Source: Bacillota bacterium (GTDB taxonomy: Bacteria; Bacillota; Clostridia; Christensenellales; Aristaeellaceae). Taken from it: a stretch of 64,000 nt of DNA. The stretch spans positions 1 to 64,000 of the forward strand of contig JAEWVC010000064.1 in the NCBI GenBank assembly GCA_023459275.1, given 5' to 3'. Below the pieces are notes generated by a model that searched no databases, was not told where the DNA came from, and saw nothing but the letters and a program-made list of their open reading frames with translations. Positions 32,939-41,336 of the stretch are shown here, piece by piece. The translations under genes and the position numbers were made by a program. Position 1 is the stretch's first letter. Every line of letters begins with the position of its first letter.

Positions 32939-33982
32939 CTAGTGCGCAAGCTCCGCTTTCAGCCCCGCCCACCTGGGCGTCTGGGCGGAGAGCTTTGAAA
33001 GCGCGCAGTACATGGCGGGGGTGGGCAGCACCCACAGCATGCTGGACAGTACACTTTCCATCTCACGAAGGGATACGCCCTGCTTGGCAAGCATCCGCAG
33101 GTCCTCCACCGCTTCCTCCGGGGTATACTCCGGGCGCAGCGCGCCGATGAGCAGCCCGGACATTTCTTGGCTCAAGGGGACCTCTTCCGGAAAGATGCCG
33201 TTCATGCCCCCCAGCATCATGGACTCCGAAAGCTCCAAAGAGGTGATGCCATGGCTGCGAACCTGGCTGATCAGGTGCTCCGGGTCCGCCAAGCCGGGAT
33301 GGACAAGGATCATTTCCCCCTGAACGTCTGTGGTATAATCGAAGGCCGCCCGCAGATACCGCTGGGCGTAATCATAGGATTCCGCCTCCATGGTCCCGCA
33401 TACCTCCTGCAAAAAATGCAGCGTGGGCTGCTGGGCGTGCAGGAACCCCGCGATGTACAACAAACCGTGCATCGTTGCATCGAACCTGAACACCTTTTCC
33501 CGGATTTCGGCATGCTCTTTGCGGTTCATGGCTTCCAGCATGGGCACGTGCAATTCCGCGGGCAGATGCAGGATGATATGCTCGCCATCCACCGTAAGGG
33601 AGCACCAGAGCCTGGCCACCAGCGCTTCTGCGGCACCGGCTTCGTCCCAGTCCATCAGTTCCGTCTCGCCTTCAAAGGTCAAGAGCCGTTCCAGGAGCAT
33701 ATGCTCCCTCACCGAAACAAAGGAAATCTCCCTGGGCAGGCGCTTGAGAACCAGTTCCTGGACCTCTTCCACCTGGTGGAGCCTTCTCAATTGCGGGTTT
33801 TCCATGGCATAATACGAGATATCCCACAATTTCTGGATATCGGAAAGGGTACATCCGGAAAAAAGACCCGTGGCGGGATAGGCGCCCAGGCGCTTTTCAC
33901 AGGCCTCCAATTGCTTTTCCCGAAGCACGCTCATGGTCTTTTCGCACCAGTTCAAGGCGCTTGCGCTTTCCTCGCGCTGCAT
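32939..33982 (-). CDS. Unrecognised 347-aa cytosolic protein (possibly DUF6179-type)
   Basis: No motif I can assign with confidence. The protein is acidic and helical, with no signal peptide or transmembrane segment, and is rich in Leu, Glu and Met. Notable stretches: LWDISYYAMENPQLRRLHQVEEVQ and VHPGLADPEHLISQVRSHGITSL. Good ribosome site (GGGAGG 7 bases upstream of ATG 33982). It leads a same-strand run with rluA and the HAD gene, which gives no functional clue. Confidence 0.75.
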   Translation of the reverse strand: MQREESASALNWCEKTMSVLREKQLEACEKRLGAYPATGLFSGCTLSDIQKLWDISYYAMENPQLRRLHQVEEVQELVLKRLPREISFVSVREHMLLERLLTFEGETELMDWDEAGAAEALVARLWCSLTVDGEHIILHLPAELHVPMLEAMNRKEHAEIREKVFRFDATMHGLLYIAGFLHAQQPTLHFLQEVCGTMEAESYDYAQRYLRAAFDYTTDVQGEMILVHPGLADPEHLISQVRSHGITSLELSESMMLGGMNGIFPEEVPLSQEMSGLLIGALRPEYTPEEAVEDLRMLAKQGVSLREMESVLSSMLWVLPTPAMYCALSKLSAQTPRWAGLKAELAH

Positions 33983-34007
33983 GGCCGAACCTCCCCATAT
34001 AAAACCG

Positions 34008-35081
34008 TTATTCCGGGAGCTTGACCACCCATCCGAAGGGATCCGGCTCCCGACCGGATTGAAGCCCCGTCAGCGTATCATACAGCCTGCGGGTCACGCG
34101 GCCGATGCCGCCGCTGCCGACCTTTGCTTTCTCATCCTTGTAGCACAGCTCTCCCACCGGGGATACCACCGCCGCCGTGCCTGTCCCAAAAGCCTCCGTC
34201 AGGCTGCCGCTCTTGATGTCCCTAAATATATCGTCGATGGCAAGACGCCCCTCCTCCACCTGATACCCCAGTTTGGAGGCAAGCTTGAGGATGCTGTCCC
34301 TGGTAATGCCGGGCAGGATACTGCCGTTGAGCATGGGGGTGACGATCCTGTCGCCGTACACAAACATCATGTTCATGGCGCCGACTTCCTCCACATATTT
34401 GCGCTCTACGCCGTCCAGCCAGAGCACCTGCACGTACCCCTTTTCCTCAGCCATCTGCCCCGCCAGGATGGAGGCCGCATAGTTGCCCGCGGCCTTGGCG
34501 TGGCCCACGCCGCCGCGCACGGCCCGGACGAACTCATCCTCCACATAGATGCCCACAGGCGCAAGCCCGCCGGCGTAATAAGCTCCCACCGGGGACAGGA
34601 TGATGGCGAACAGATACGTGTTGGAGGCGTGAACACCCAGGAATGGGTCCGTCGCGATAATGAAGGGGCGGATGTACAGCGACGTCCCCTCCGTATGAGG
34701 TACCCAATCCTTTTCCAGTTGAAGCAGCTTGAGAAGCGCCTCCATGCAAAGATCCACATCCAGCTCGGGAATGCACATGCGTTTGGCGGACTTGTTCATG
34801 CGCAGAAAATTGTCCCTGGGCCGGAAAAGGTGGAAAGCGCCGTCCGCAGCGCGGTAGCACTTGGTACCTTCAAAGATAGCCTGTCCGTAATGCAGCACCA
34901 TGGAAGCCGGATCCATGGCCAAAGGGCCGTAGGGCACAATCCTGGCATCATGCCAGCCGGCCTCCTTGGAATAATCCAGCAAAAACATGTGATCGGTGAA
35001 GATCTTCCCGAAGCCAAGCCTGCTCTCATCCTGGGGCTTGGTTTTGCGTTCCTTTGCCAGCGTAACCTTGATCGAATGCAT
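34008..35081 (-). CDS. ilvE: Branched-chain amino acid aminotransferase
   Basis: 357 aa, type II (eukaryote-like) BCAT of fold type IV. Marks: LHYGQAIFEGTKCYR, RPRDNFLRMNKSAKRM, the Lys/Asn/Tyr motif HAKAAGNYAAS, EVGAMNMMFVY, and LTEAFGTGTAAVVSPV. Carries out the last step of Leu/Ile/Val synthesis or first step of breakdown. I prefer the ATG at 35081 (GGAAG 5 bases upstream) to the one at 35093, which touches the only other SD. Own promoter about 70 bp upstream; no T-box or leader-peptide signature seen. Confidence 0.95.
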   Translation of the reverse strand: MHSIKVTLAKERKTKPQDESRLGFGKIFTDHMFLLDYSKEAGWHDARIVPYGPLAMDPASMVLHYGQAIFEGTKCYRAADGAFHLFRPRDNFLRMNKSAKRMCIPELDVDLCMEALLKLLQLEKDWVPHTEGTSLYIRPFIIATDPFLGVHASNTYLFAIILSPVGAYYAGGLAPVGIYVEDEFVRAVRGGVGHAKAAGNYAASILAGQMAEEKGYVQVLWLDGVERKYVEEVGAMNMMFVYGDRIVTPMLNGSILPGITRDSILKLASKLGYQVEEGRLAIDDIFRDIKSGSLTEAFGTGTAAVVSPVGELCYKDEKAKVGSGGIGRVTRRLYDTLTGLQSGREPDPFGWVVKLPE

Positions 35082-35158
35082 GCGCGCTTCCATCCTTCCG
35101 TACAGCCGGCGCCTTGCGTTGTCATAAGCACAGCGTCGAAAATAGAACCCGTTGATTT

Positions 35159-35186
35159 ATTATACAAGGAAGAGAAAGTGTGTCAA
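35159..35186 (-). promoter_or_regulatory. ilvE promoter
   Basis: Minus-strand TTGACA (35181-35186), 16 bp, TATAAT (35159-35164). Confidence 0.8.
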
Positions 35187-35461
35187 TACTTTTCCCCTGT
35201 CAATTTGGGGCAATTCCATGGCCCTTGCCCACAAAATACCGGTACTCAGCATGGCGGATCCATACGCATTCCAGGGTGCACACGCCGGTTTTTCATAAGG
35301 CGCAAGGGTCCGCGCGCGGCGCGCCGATCCGGGATCATATCTTGCAGGCAAGAGAACTGGCTGAAATTTCACTTGTATCTTTCTTGTTCTTTCAGGCCTG
35401 TGCTGCTATAATAAGGCAAATAACCTCATCCATCGCCTGCTTTTACCGGGAGGAATATGCC

Positions 35462-35878
35462 ATGTGGATTTTATATGCCATCCTCTCCGCCGTGTTCGCG
35501 TCCCTGACCGCCATTTTATCCAAGATCGGCATGGCGGGCATCAATTCCAACCTGGCCACCGCCATCCGCACCGTGGTGGTGCTTTTTATGGCCTGGCTGC
35601 TGGTGATCGTTACAGGGCAATACAGGGGTCTTGGCGGCCTCACCAAACAAAACTGGATCTTTTTGATCCTCTCCGGCATTGCCACAGGGCTTTCGTGGCT
35701 CTTCTATTTCCGTGCGCTGCAGATGGGCGACGCCAGCATCGTGGTCCCCATCGACAAATTCAGCGTCGTCCTCACCATGGTTCTGGCTTTCCTGTTCCTT
35801 GGGGAAACGCCTTCCCTGAAAACGCTCCTGGGGGGCGCGCTGATCACGGCGGGGACTTTTGTACTGATACTGAAGTAG
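35462..35878 (+). CDS. Half-size EamA/DMT-family transporter
   Basis: 138 aa with five predicted membrane helices; contains one EamA repeat (ILYAILSAVFASLTAILSKIG, AIRTVVVLFMAWLLV, LSGIATGLSWLFYFRALQ, ASIVVPIDKFSVVLTMVLAF, LLGGALITAGTFVLIL). Single-repeat members of this family work as dimers; substrate unknown. ATG preceded by GGGAGGAATATGCC. Followed 18 bp later by the MFS gene, likely the same transcript. Confidence 0.88.
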   Translation: MWILYAILSAVFASLTAILSKIGMAGINSNLATAIRTVVVLFMAWLLVIVTGQYRGLGGLTKQNWIFLILSGIATGLSWLFYFRALQMGDASIVVPIDKFSVVLTMVLAFLFLGETPSLKTLLGGALITAGTFVLILK

Positions 35879-35896
35879 GAGATCGGAGGAGTAATC

Positions 35897-37177
35897 ATGT
35901 TTAAGAAATTCACCCAGGCTGAAAAGGGCTGGATCATGTACGACTGGGCCAATTCCGCCTTTGCCGCCATTATCCTGGCCATCGTACTGCCGCCCTTTTA
36001 TAACACGGTGGCGGCGGATATCCCCAGCGCCGGCCCCTGGTGGGGCTATGCCACCAGCATCGCCTCCCTGATAAGCGCGCTGTGTGCCCCCATCCTGGGT
36101 ACGCTGGGAGACTACAAGGGATACAAGATGCGCCTGTTCACCGTCTTCATGCTGCTGGGGGCGGGCGCCACAGCGCTCTTGGCGCTGACGAAAAACTGGC
36201 AATTGATGCTTATGTTTTACATCCTGGGTTCCATCGGCTTCAACGCCTCCAACGTTTTCTATGACGGATTCCTGCCGGATGTGACGGGTGAGGACCGGAT
36301 GGACATGGTTTCCAGCATGGGCTACGGCATGGGGTATATCGGCGGCAGCACCATTCCCCTTTTGATTGCCCTGGCGCTGATCATGTTTGGCGGAAAGATT
36401 GGCATCTCCTCCGACACCGCCTGCCAGATCTCCTTCCTTATTACCGCGGTATGGTGGATAGCGTTCACAATTCCCATGTGGCGCAATGTAAAGCAAAGGC
36501 ACTATGTCCTGCAGCAGGGAAGCCTGATCAAGCAAAGCGGCTCACGCCTTGTATCCGTCGCGAAGCGCATCGCCACCAACAAATCCGTGCTTCTGTTCCT
36601 GCTGGCGTATTTCTTCTATATCGACGGCGTGGGCACCATCATCCATATGGCCTCCATCTTTGGCAGCAGCATGGGCCTTGGGCAGACGGAGCTGATCGTG
36701 ATCCTGCTGGTGGTGCAGCTTGTAGCCTTCCCTTGTGCCATCCTGTACGGCGTGCTATCCCGCAAGTTCAGCGTGCGGACCATGCTATTAAGCGGTATCG
36801 TCACCTACGTTGTGATCTGCGGGGTAGCCATGTTCCTGGAACCCCTGCGGGCCATGGGCAAGACGGCGCTGCTTGGCGGCTTCATGGTTCTGGCCGTGCT
36901 GGTGGGTACCGCCCAGGGAGGCATCCAAGCGCTGAGCCGCAGCTTTTTCGGCAAGCTGGTGCCCCCGGAATCAGCCAATGAATTTTTCGGATTCTATGAT
37001 ATCTTCAGCAAGTTTTCCGCCGTATTAGGGCCGTTCCTGTTCGGCCTGGTCTGGGACGCCACCCAGAAATCCTACCTGGGTGTCGTTCCCGTGCTTTTGA
37101 TGTTTATTGTCGGCGGCGGCCTGTTTTTGATGGTGCCCAAGCGGATGGAAAAGCTGTATTCCTCTGAACAGAAGTAA
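35897..37177 (+). CDS. MFS transporter, UMF1/Atg22-like family
   Basis: 426 aa, about 12 membrane helices. The N-terminus has the UMF1 signature YDWANSAFAAIILAIVLPPFY; GTLGDYKGYKMR is the MFS loop 2-3 motif. Relatives export amino acids (Atg22) or have unknown cargo. ATG has GGAGG 8 bases upstream. Terminator directly downstream. Confidence 0.9.
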   Translation: MFKKFTQAEKGWIMYDWANSAFAAIILAIVLPPFYNTVAADIPSAGPWWGYATSIASLISALCAPILGTLGDYKGYKMRLFTVFMLLGAGATALLALTKNWQLMLMFYILGSIGFNASNVFYDGFLPDVTGEDRMDMVSSMGYGMGYIGGSTIPLLIALALIMFGGKIGISSDTACQISFLITAVWWIAFTIPMWRNVKQRHYVLQQGSLIKQSGSRLVSVAKRIATNKSVLLFLLAYFFYIDGVGTIIHMASIFGSSMGLGQTELIVILLVVQLVAFPCAILYGVLSRKFSVRTMLLSGIVTYVVICGVAMFLEPLRAMGKTALLGGFMVLAVLVGTAQGGIQALSRSFFGKLVPPESANEFFGFYDIFSKFSAVLGPFLFGLVWDATQKSYLGVVPVLLMFIVGGGLFLMVPKRMEKLYSSEQK

Positions 37178-37193
37178 AGCCGCATCGTGCGAA

Positions 37194-37226
37194 AGGCCGG
37201 GGGCATATCAGCTCCCGGCCTTTTTC
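37194..37226 (+). terminator. Terminator between the MFS gene and the convergent dehydrogenase gene
   Basis: 10-bp stem AGGCCGGGGG/CTCCCGGCCT (37194-37203, 37212-37221; one G-U) followed by TTTTTC; may serve both directions. Confidence 0.88.
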
Positions 37227-38184
37227 ATGCATAAATTTCAGGATTCACCACATCGGGAGGGCGCCTGCCCGCCAGCGCCTCCAGCATGCGCACGCAGGCA
37301 TCATAGGCCATACGGTACCTGGCCTCCCGGGTATTGGTGCCAATGTGGGGCGTCAGCACCACGTTGGGGAGGCTTAACAATTCGGGCGGGATATGGGGTT
37401 CCCTGGGAAACACATCCAGCCCGGCACCCATCAGTCTGCCGTCCCGCAGCATTGCCGCCAAAGCCTCATAGTCCACGATAGCCCCCCTGGCGGTATTGAC
37501 AAGGATGGCTCCACGCTTCATCAGGGACAGATGCGCAGCATCCAGCATGCCCCGGGTGGCTTCCGTCAGCGGGCAGTGGAGGCTGACCACATCGGCGGCG
37601 GCCAGCAGGTCATCCAGCGCCATATACCGCGCTCCCTGCTCCTGTTCCTGCGAAAGAGGCCGCCGGTTGTGGTAGGCCACCTCCATGCCCGCCATCCGGC
37701 CAAACTGTGCCACAATCCCGCCGATGTGCCCCATGCCGATAATGCCCAGAGTCTTCCCCGCAAGCCCCATACCCATATACCGGCCCATACCGAACACCGT
37801 CTCCGGCGGAACCTCCCGCAGCTGCCTGTCCAATTCACCGATACGCCTGGCGCAGGAAAGCAGCAGGCCGATGGTGATCTCCGCCGTGGGCAGCGCGGTG
37901 CTTTCCGGGCAGTTTGTAACAGGAATCCTTCTTTGTGTAGCCGCAGCCACATCGATCCTTTCATATCCCGCGCCATAATTGCTGATGACCTTCAGGTTCG
38001 GCGCCGCCTCAATCAGATCCGTTCCAAAGGCACCGCAGGCCAGCACCGCGTCGGCGGCGGGCAGCAGGGCCGCAAGCTCCGGCCGGGTATACGCCCTGCC
38101 TGGGGCCGGGTGAAAAACAGTGTGGTCCTTCAAGATAGAAAAAGCCTCGTCCGGGATGCCGTGGGTCACGACGATATTCGCCAA
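37225..38184 (-). CDS. D-isomer-specific 2-hydroxyacid dehydrogenase
   Basis: 319 aa. Rossmann motif GIIGMGHIGGIVAQFGRMAG (about 150-169), catalytic Arg near NTARGAIVDYEAL, Glu in GLDVFPREP and His in LTPHIGTNT. Members reduce 2-oxoacids to D-2-hydroxyacids (glyoxylate, hydroxypyruvate, phosphoglycerate and others); substrate not resolved. The start is set at TTG 38184, which has AGGAGG 9 bases upstream, because the ATG at 38217 lies inside the -10 element of the promoter. Confidence 0.88.
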   Translation of the reverse strand: MANIVVTHGIPDEAFSILKDHTVFHPAPGRAYTRPELAALLPAADAVLACGAFGTDLIEAAPNLKVISNYGAGYERIDVAAATQRRIPVTNCPESTALPTAEITIGLLLSCARRIGELDRQLREVPPETVFGMGRYMGMGLAGKTLGIIGMGHIGGIVAQFGRMAGMEVAYHNRRPLSQEQEQGARYMALDDLLAAADVVSLHCPLTEATRGMLDAAHLSLMKRGAILVNTARGAIVDYEALAAMLRDGRLMGAGLDVFPREPHIPPELLSLPNVVLTPHIGTNTREARYRMAYDACVRMLEALAGRRPPDVVNPEIYA

Positions 38185-38215
38185 GCGCTCCGTCCTCCTG
38201 TCCGCTTTGCCGCCC

Positions 38216-38244
38216 ATTATAGCAGACGGCGCCCCTGATGACAA
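38216..38244 (-). promoter_or_regulatory. Promoter of the 2-hydroxyacid dehydrogenase gene
   Basis: Minus-strand TTGTCA (38239-38244), 17 bp, TATAAT (38216-38221). Transcription would begin about 25 bases before the TTG start at 38184. Confidence 0.75.
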
Positions 38245-38256
38245 GGCAGGAAGTAA

Positions 38257-38285
38257 TTGACACGCTTCCAAGGTCTGCATATAAT
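38257..38285 (+). promoter_or_regulatory. Promoter of the NAGPA/Lgt-like/PIG-L cluster
   Basis: TTGACA (38257-38262), 17 bp, TATAAT (38280-38285): full consensus, divergent from and 13 bp away from the dehydrogenase promoter. Confidence 0.88.
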
Positions 38286-38327
38286 GGTGATAATTTCCCG
38301 AGCTCTGCTGTAAAGGAGTTCCCACTT

Positions 38328-39221
38328 ATGCTGCATGCTCTAAGGATGCTTCTAATCGTACTGATGATATTTCTGCTGGCCCTTTGGGTGCCTTCTGGGG
38401 CTGCCATTGCCCAGGTCAAGCCCTTGCCCCCGGACACCTCCGGCGGAATGCCGCCTCTGAAGGACGGATATTTGAGCGATGCGGAATACCAGGATGAGTC
38501 TATTCACGTATGGATTTCCCAGGGCCGTATGTATGATACCAATTGGATGGCGGTCGAGGTCACCATTGCCGACCCGTCTCAGCTGCGCACCGGCGTCGCC
38601 GGGAGCTACCGATCGCCAGGGGCCGCCTTTACCACCACCATGGCCAAGCGCGTCAACGCTGTGCTGGCCACCAACGGCGATTATTTCGGCTTCAACACCA
38701 CCGGCTACTGCGTGCGGCAAGGCACCGTCATCCGCCGCAAGGCGCAAGGCAATTTTGACACGCTGCTCATTGATGACAAAGGAGATTTCCATATTCTTCG
38801 CAGCGCCACCCAGGAGATGTGCGACGCCTGGCCCGGCACGGCGGTGAACACTTTCAATTTCGGACCGGGGCTGATCGTAGATGGTGAGCGCATGACGGAA
38901 TTCACCCCGGAAGAATTGTATGGCAAGGGTGCTGACAAGGGTGCCCAGCGCATCTGCATTGCACAAACAGGGCCCCTTTCCTACATGGTTGTTTATTGCG
39001 AAGGGCCCGAAAACAAGGGGTCCGCCGGTCTGACCATCCAACAGTTTGCCGACCTGGTCGCATCCTTTGAAGGGATTGAAAACGCCTATAACCTGGACGG
39101 GGGGTCTTCCTCCACCATCGTATTTGGAAACAAGAAGATCAATGGCCTCTCCTCCGGAAAAATGCGGCAGATTTCCGATATCATTTATTTCGCCAGCGCC
39201 TTGGCGCCGGATGGAGACTAA
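38328..39221 (+). CDS. Exported phosphodiester glycosidase (NAGPA/DUF2233) family protein
   Basis: 297 aa with an N-terminal signal or anchor segment (about 6-27, MLLIVLMIFLLALWVPSGAA). The DUF2233 domain shows AVLATNGDYFGF, NTFNFGPGLIVDGE, RICIAQTG and the strongly conserved NLDGGSSSTIVF near the C-terminus. The family includes the uncovering enzyme NAGPA that removes GlcNAc from a phosphodiester; bacterial members are thought to act on surface glycan phosphodiesters. Start has AAAGGAG upstream. First of three tightly packed genes. Confidence 0.9.
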   Translation: MLHALRMLLIVLMIFLLALWVPSGAAIAQVKPLPPDTSGGMPPLKDGYLSDAEYQDESIHVWISQGRMYDTNWMAVEVTIADPSQLRTGVAGSYRSPGAAFTTTMAKRVNAVLATNGDYFGFNTTGYCVRQGTVIRRKAQGNFDTLLIDDKGDFHILRSATQEMCDAWPGTAVNTFNFGPGLIVDGERMTEFTPEELYGKGADKGAQRICIAQTGPLSYMVVYCEGPENKGSAGLTIQQFADLVASFEGIENAYNLDGGSSSTIVFGNKKINGLSSGKMRQISDIIYFASALAPDGD

Positions 39222-39224
39222 GGG

Positions 39225-40148
39225 ATGGAAACTACGCTTTTCATGTTCGCCGGCCTGCCGGTTACGGCATATGGGGCATGCGTTGCCGCCGCTGCCGCCC
39301 TCTGTGTCACAGCGGCGTATTTTTCTATGCGCAGCCTTGGCAAGAACGTTTGGGAAATTTTCTGTGTATGGTGCATTCCCTTGGCGTTTGCTGGCGCCAG
39401 GCTGTTTTACGTTCTGGCCCGGTTCAATGATGTTTTTGACGTTTATGGCCCCGGCTTTCCGCTCATGCCTTGGGAGGGCGGATATGCCCTGTGGGGCGCT
39501 GTGGGAGGAAGTGCGCTGGCCGGATGGATCACTGCCCGGCGTAAAGGGCTTAAGACCAGGACTGTCTTTGATGCCGCTGTGCCTGCCCTTGTGCTGATGC
39601 TTGCGCTATGCCGGTTTTCGGAATATTTCAGCGGTCAGGGGATCGGCCTTCCGGTGGAAAACGAGGCGTTGTGGTTTTTCCCGCTGTCCGTTCAAAACAT
39701 GTACGGCGAGTGGTATTATGCTGTCTTTGCGGCCGAGGGCGTCACCGCGCTGCTGGTTTGCCTGTTTGTCCGAAAGCGCTTTGTCGAGCACAAAGCGGTG
39801 GTATCCCTCATCTTGCTGTCCTCCGCGCAGATCGTGTGGGAAAGCATGCGGCGAGACGACTTCCTTCGCTGGGGCTTTGTCCGGGTATCTCAAATCATAG
39901 CTGTTGTTGTGCTGCTGAGCCTTCTGGCCGCAGGATGCATCCGTCGGCTCCGAAGCGGTGAAAAGCCCGCCAAGACAGCTGGGCGCGCCGCCGCCTTCCT
40001 TTGCCTTACCTGCGCGTGCGTTGCGCTGGAGTTCGCCATGGATAAGACCCCCCTGCCCTATGGCTGGGCCTGGCTGATGATGGCGGCCTGTGCAGCCGGC
40101 ATGGCTGTGCTTCCTATTAGGGCAATTCAGCGAAAAGGAGAGGCGTGA
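39225..40148 (+). CDS. Lgt-like (prolipoprotein diacylglyceryl transferase family) membrane protein, divergent
   Basis: 307 aa, about seven or eight membrane helices. Resembles Lgt: WEGGYALWGAVGGSALAGWITARRK corresponds to the HGGL region, RFSEYFSGQG to the RxGNFxNxE motif, and IVWESMRRD to the C-terminal Glu/Arg motif. The HGGL His is Glu and the motif's essential Asn and Glu are absent, so ordinary Lgt activity is doubtful. A related lipid or glycerol-phosphate transfer is conceivable given neighbours. 3 bp after the NAGPA-type gene; overlaps the PIG-L start. Confidence 0.78.
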   Translation: METTLFMFAGLPVTAYGACVAAAAALCVTAAYFSMRSLGKNVWEIFCVWCIPLAFAGARLFYVLARFNDVFDVYGPGFPLMPWEGGYALWGAVGGSALAGWITARRKGLKTRTVFDAAVPALVLMLALCRFSEYFSGQGIGLPVENEALWFFPLSVQNMYGEWYYAVFAAEGVTALLVCLFVRKRFVEHKAVVSLILLSSAQIVWESMRRDDFLRWGFVRVSQIIAVVVLLSLLAAGCIRRLRSGEKPAKTAGRAAAFLCLTCACVALEFAMDKTPLPYGWAWLMMAACAAGMAVLPIRAIQRKGEA

Positions 40149-41335
40149 TGGGCTTGAAGCGGTTTGTTTTTGGGCTGCTCCTTTGTTTCCTCCTCGCCGG
40201 CGGTACAGCCTTTGCACAGGAGGCACAGGACATCACCAAGCAATGCAAAATCAAGTGCAGCGAGAGCAAATACATTCAGAAATATATCAAAGATAGAAAA
40301 TATGATACCGAATGGGCAAGCCGAAAGGAGGCGGAACCCTGGATCCATGTCACCGCACCGGAGGGTGCCCTCTGCAGCGGGGTATACATTTGCTTCAGCG
40401 CAAAAGAACCCATTCCCTGGAAGGTACAGGTGCCCCAAGGGGACGGCTGGGCCACAATTGCCAGGGGAGCGGGAAAGTACCTCCATGAATACGCTGCGCT
40501 GCCGGACGTATCCGTTTTCCGCATCACCACGGACACCGGCGACGCGGCGCAGCTTCGCGTGGCGGAACTGTATGTGCTGGGCGAAGGTGATCTTCCCGGC
40601 TGGGTGCAGATATGGGAGCCAACGCCGCAAAAGGCCGATATCCTGCTGCTCATTGCCCATCCCGATGACGAGTATGTGTTTTTCGGCGGTTTGCTGCCCG
40701 ATTATGCCGTGGAGCGGGGCTGCAGCGTGGTGGTAGCCTTGATGACCGCCTATGATTTCCAGCGCGTTGCGGAGCTTCTCAACGGTCTTTGGCGCTGCGG
40801 CGTGCGTACCTATCCCTCCATTGGGCGGTTCACCGACAGGTTCAGCAAGTCGGCAAAGGATGCCTACCGGATCTGCGGGGGAAAAGAAGCTGTGCAGCGC
40901 TATGTCATTGCGCTTTTTCGCAAATACCGGCCGGAGGTGGTGGTCACCCACGACCTGAAGGGCGAATATGGACACGGCATGCACATGGCCTGCGCCGACG
41001 CATCTTTGGCCTGCGCGGCCTTTGCGGCCGATCCCGCACAGGACACGGAATCGGCTGAATCCTATGGCGTGTGGCAGATCAGAAAACTATATCTGCACCT
41101 ATATCCAGACCGCCCCATCCATATGGATTGGGAAAAGCCGCTCTCAGCCTTCGGAGGGCAAACAGGCCGCGAGGCCGCCAACGAGGCACTAAAATGCCAT
41201 ACAAGCCAGCAGGGTACCAGCTTTACTGCGGTTTACCCTGCCGGCCACAAATATTCGGCGAGTGATTTTGGCCTTGCTTTTTCAACCGTCGGCGAAGACC
41301 GCCTGAAAAATGATTTTTTGGAAAATATCCCCTAG
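40148..41335 (+). CDS. Exported PIG-L family deacetylase
   Basis: 395 aa. A signal peptide (about 1-22, FGLLLCFLLAGGTAFA) and a beta-rich N-terminal region (30-155) precede the PIG-L/LmbE domain: AHPDDE with His171, Asp173 and Asp174 as metal and catalytic residues, and a second His motif in EYGHGMHM. These zinc enzymes remove N-acetyl groups from GlcNAc-containing lipids or glycans. ATG 40148 lies 7 bases after AAGGAG and overlaps the Lgt-like stop. Together with the two preceding genes it suggests surface glycolipid or glycan modification. Ends one base from the convergent gene. Confidence 0.88.
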   Translation: MGLKRFVFGLLLCFLLAGGTAFAQEAQDITKQCKIKCSESKYIQKYIKDRKYDTEWASRKEAEPWIHVTAPEGALCSGVYICFSAKEPIPWKVQVPQGDGWATIARGAGKYLHEYAALPDVSVFRITTDTGDAAQLRVAELYVLGEGDLPGWVQIWEPTPQKADILLLIAHPDDEYVFFGGLLPDYAVERGCSVVVALMTAYDFQRVAELLNGLWRCGVRTYPSIGRFTDRFSKSAKDAYRICGGKEAVQRYVIALFRKYRPEVVVTHDLKGEYGHGMHMACADASLACAAFAADPAQDTESAESYGVWQIRKLYLHLYPDRPIHMDWEKPLSAFGGQTGREAANEALKCHTSQQGTSFTAVYPAGHKYSASDFGLAFSTVGEDRLKNDFLENIP

Positions 41336-41336
41336 C

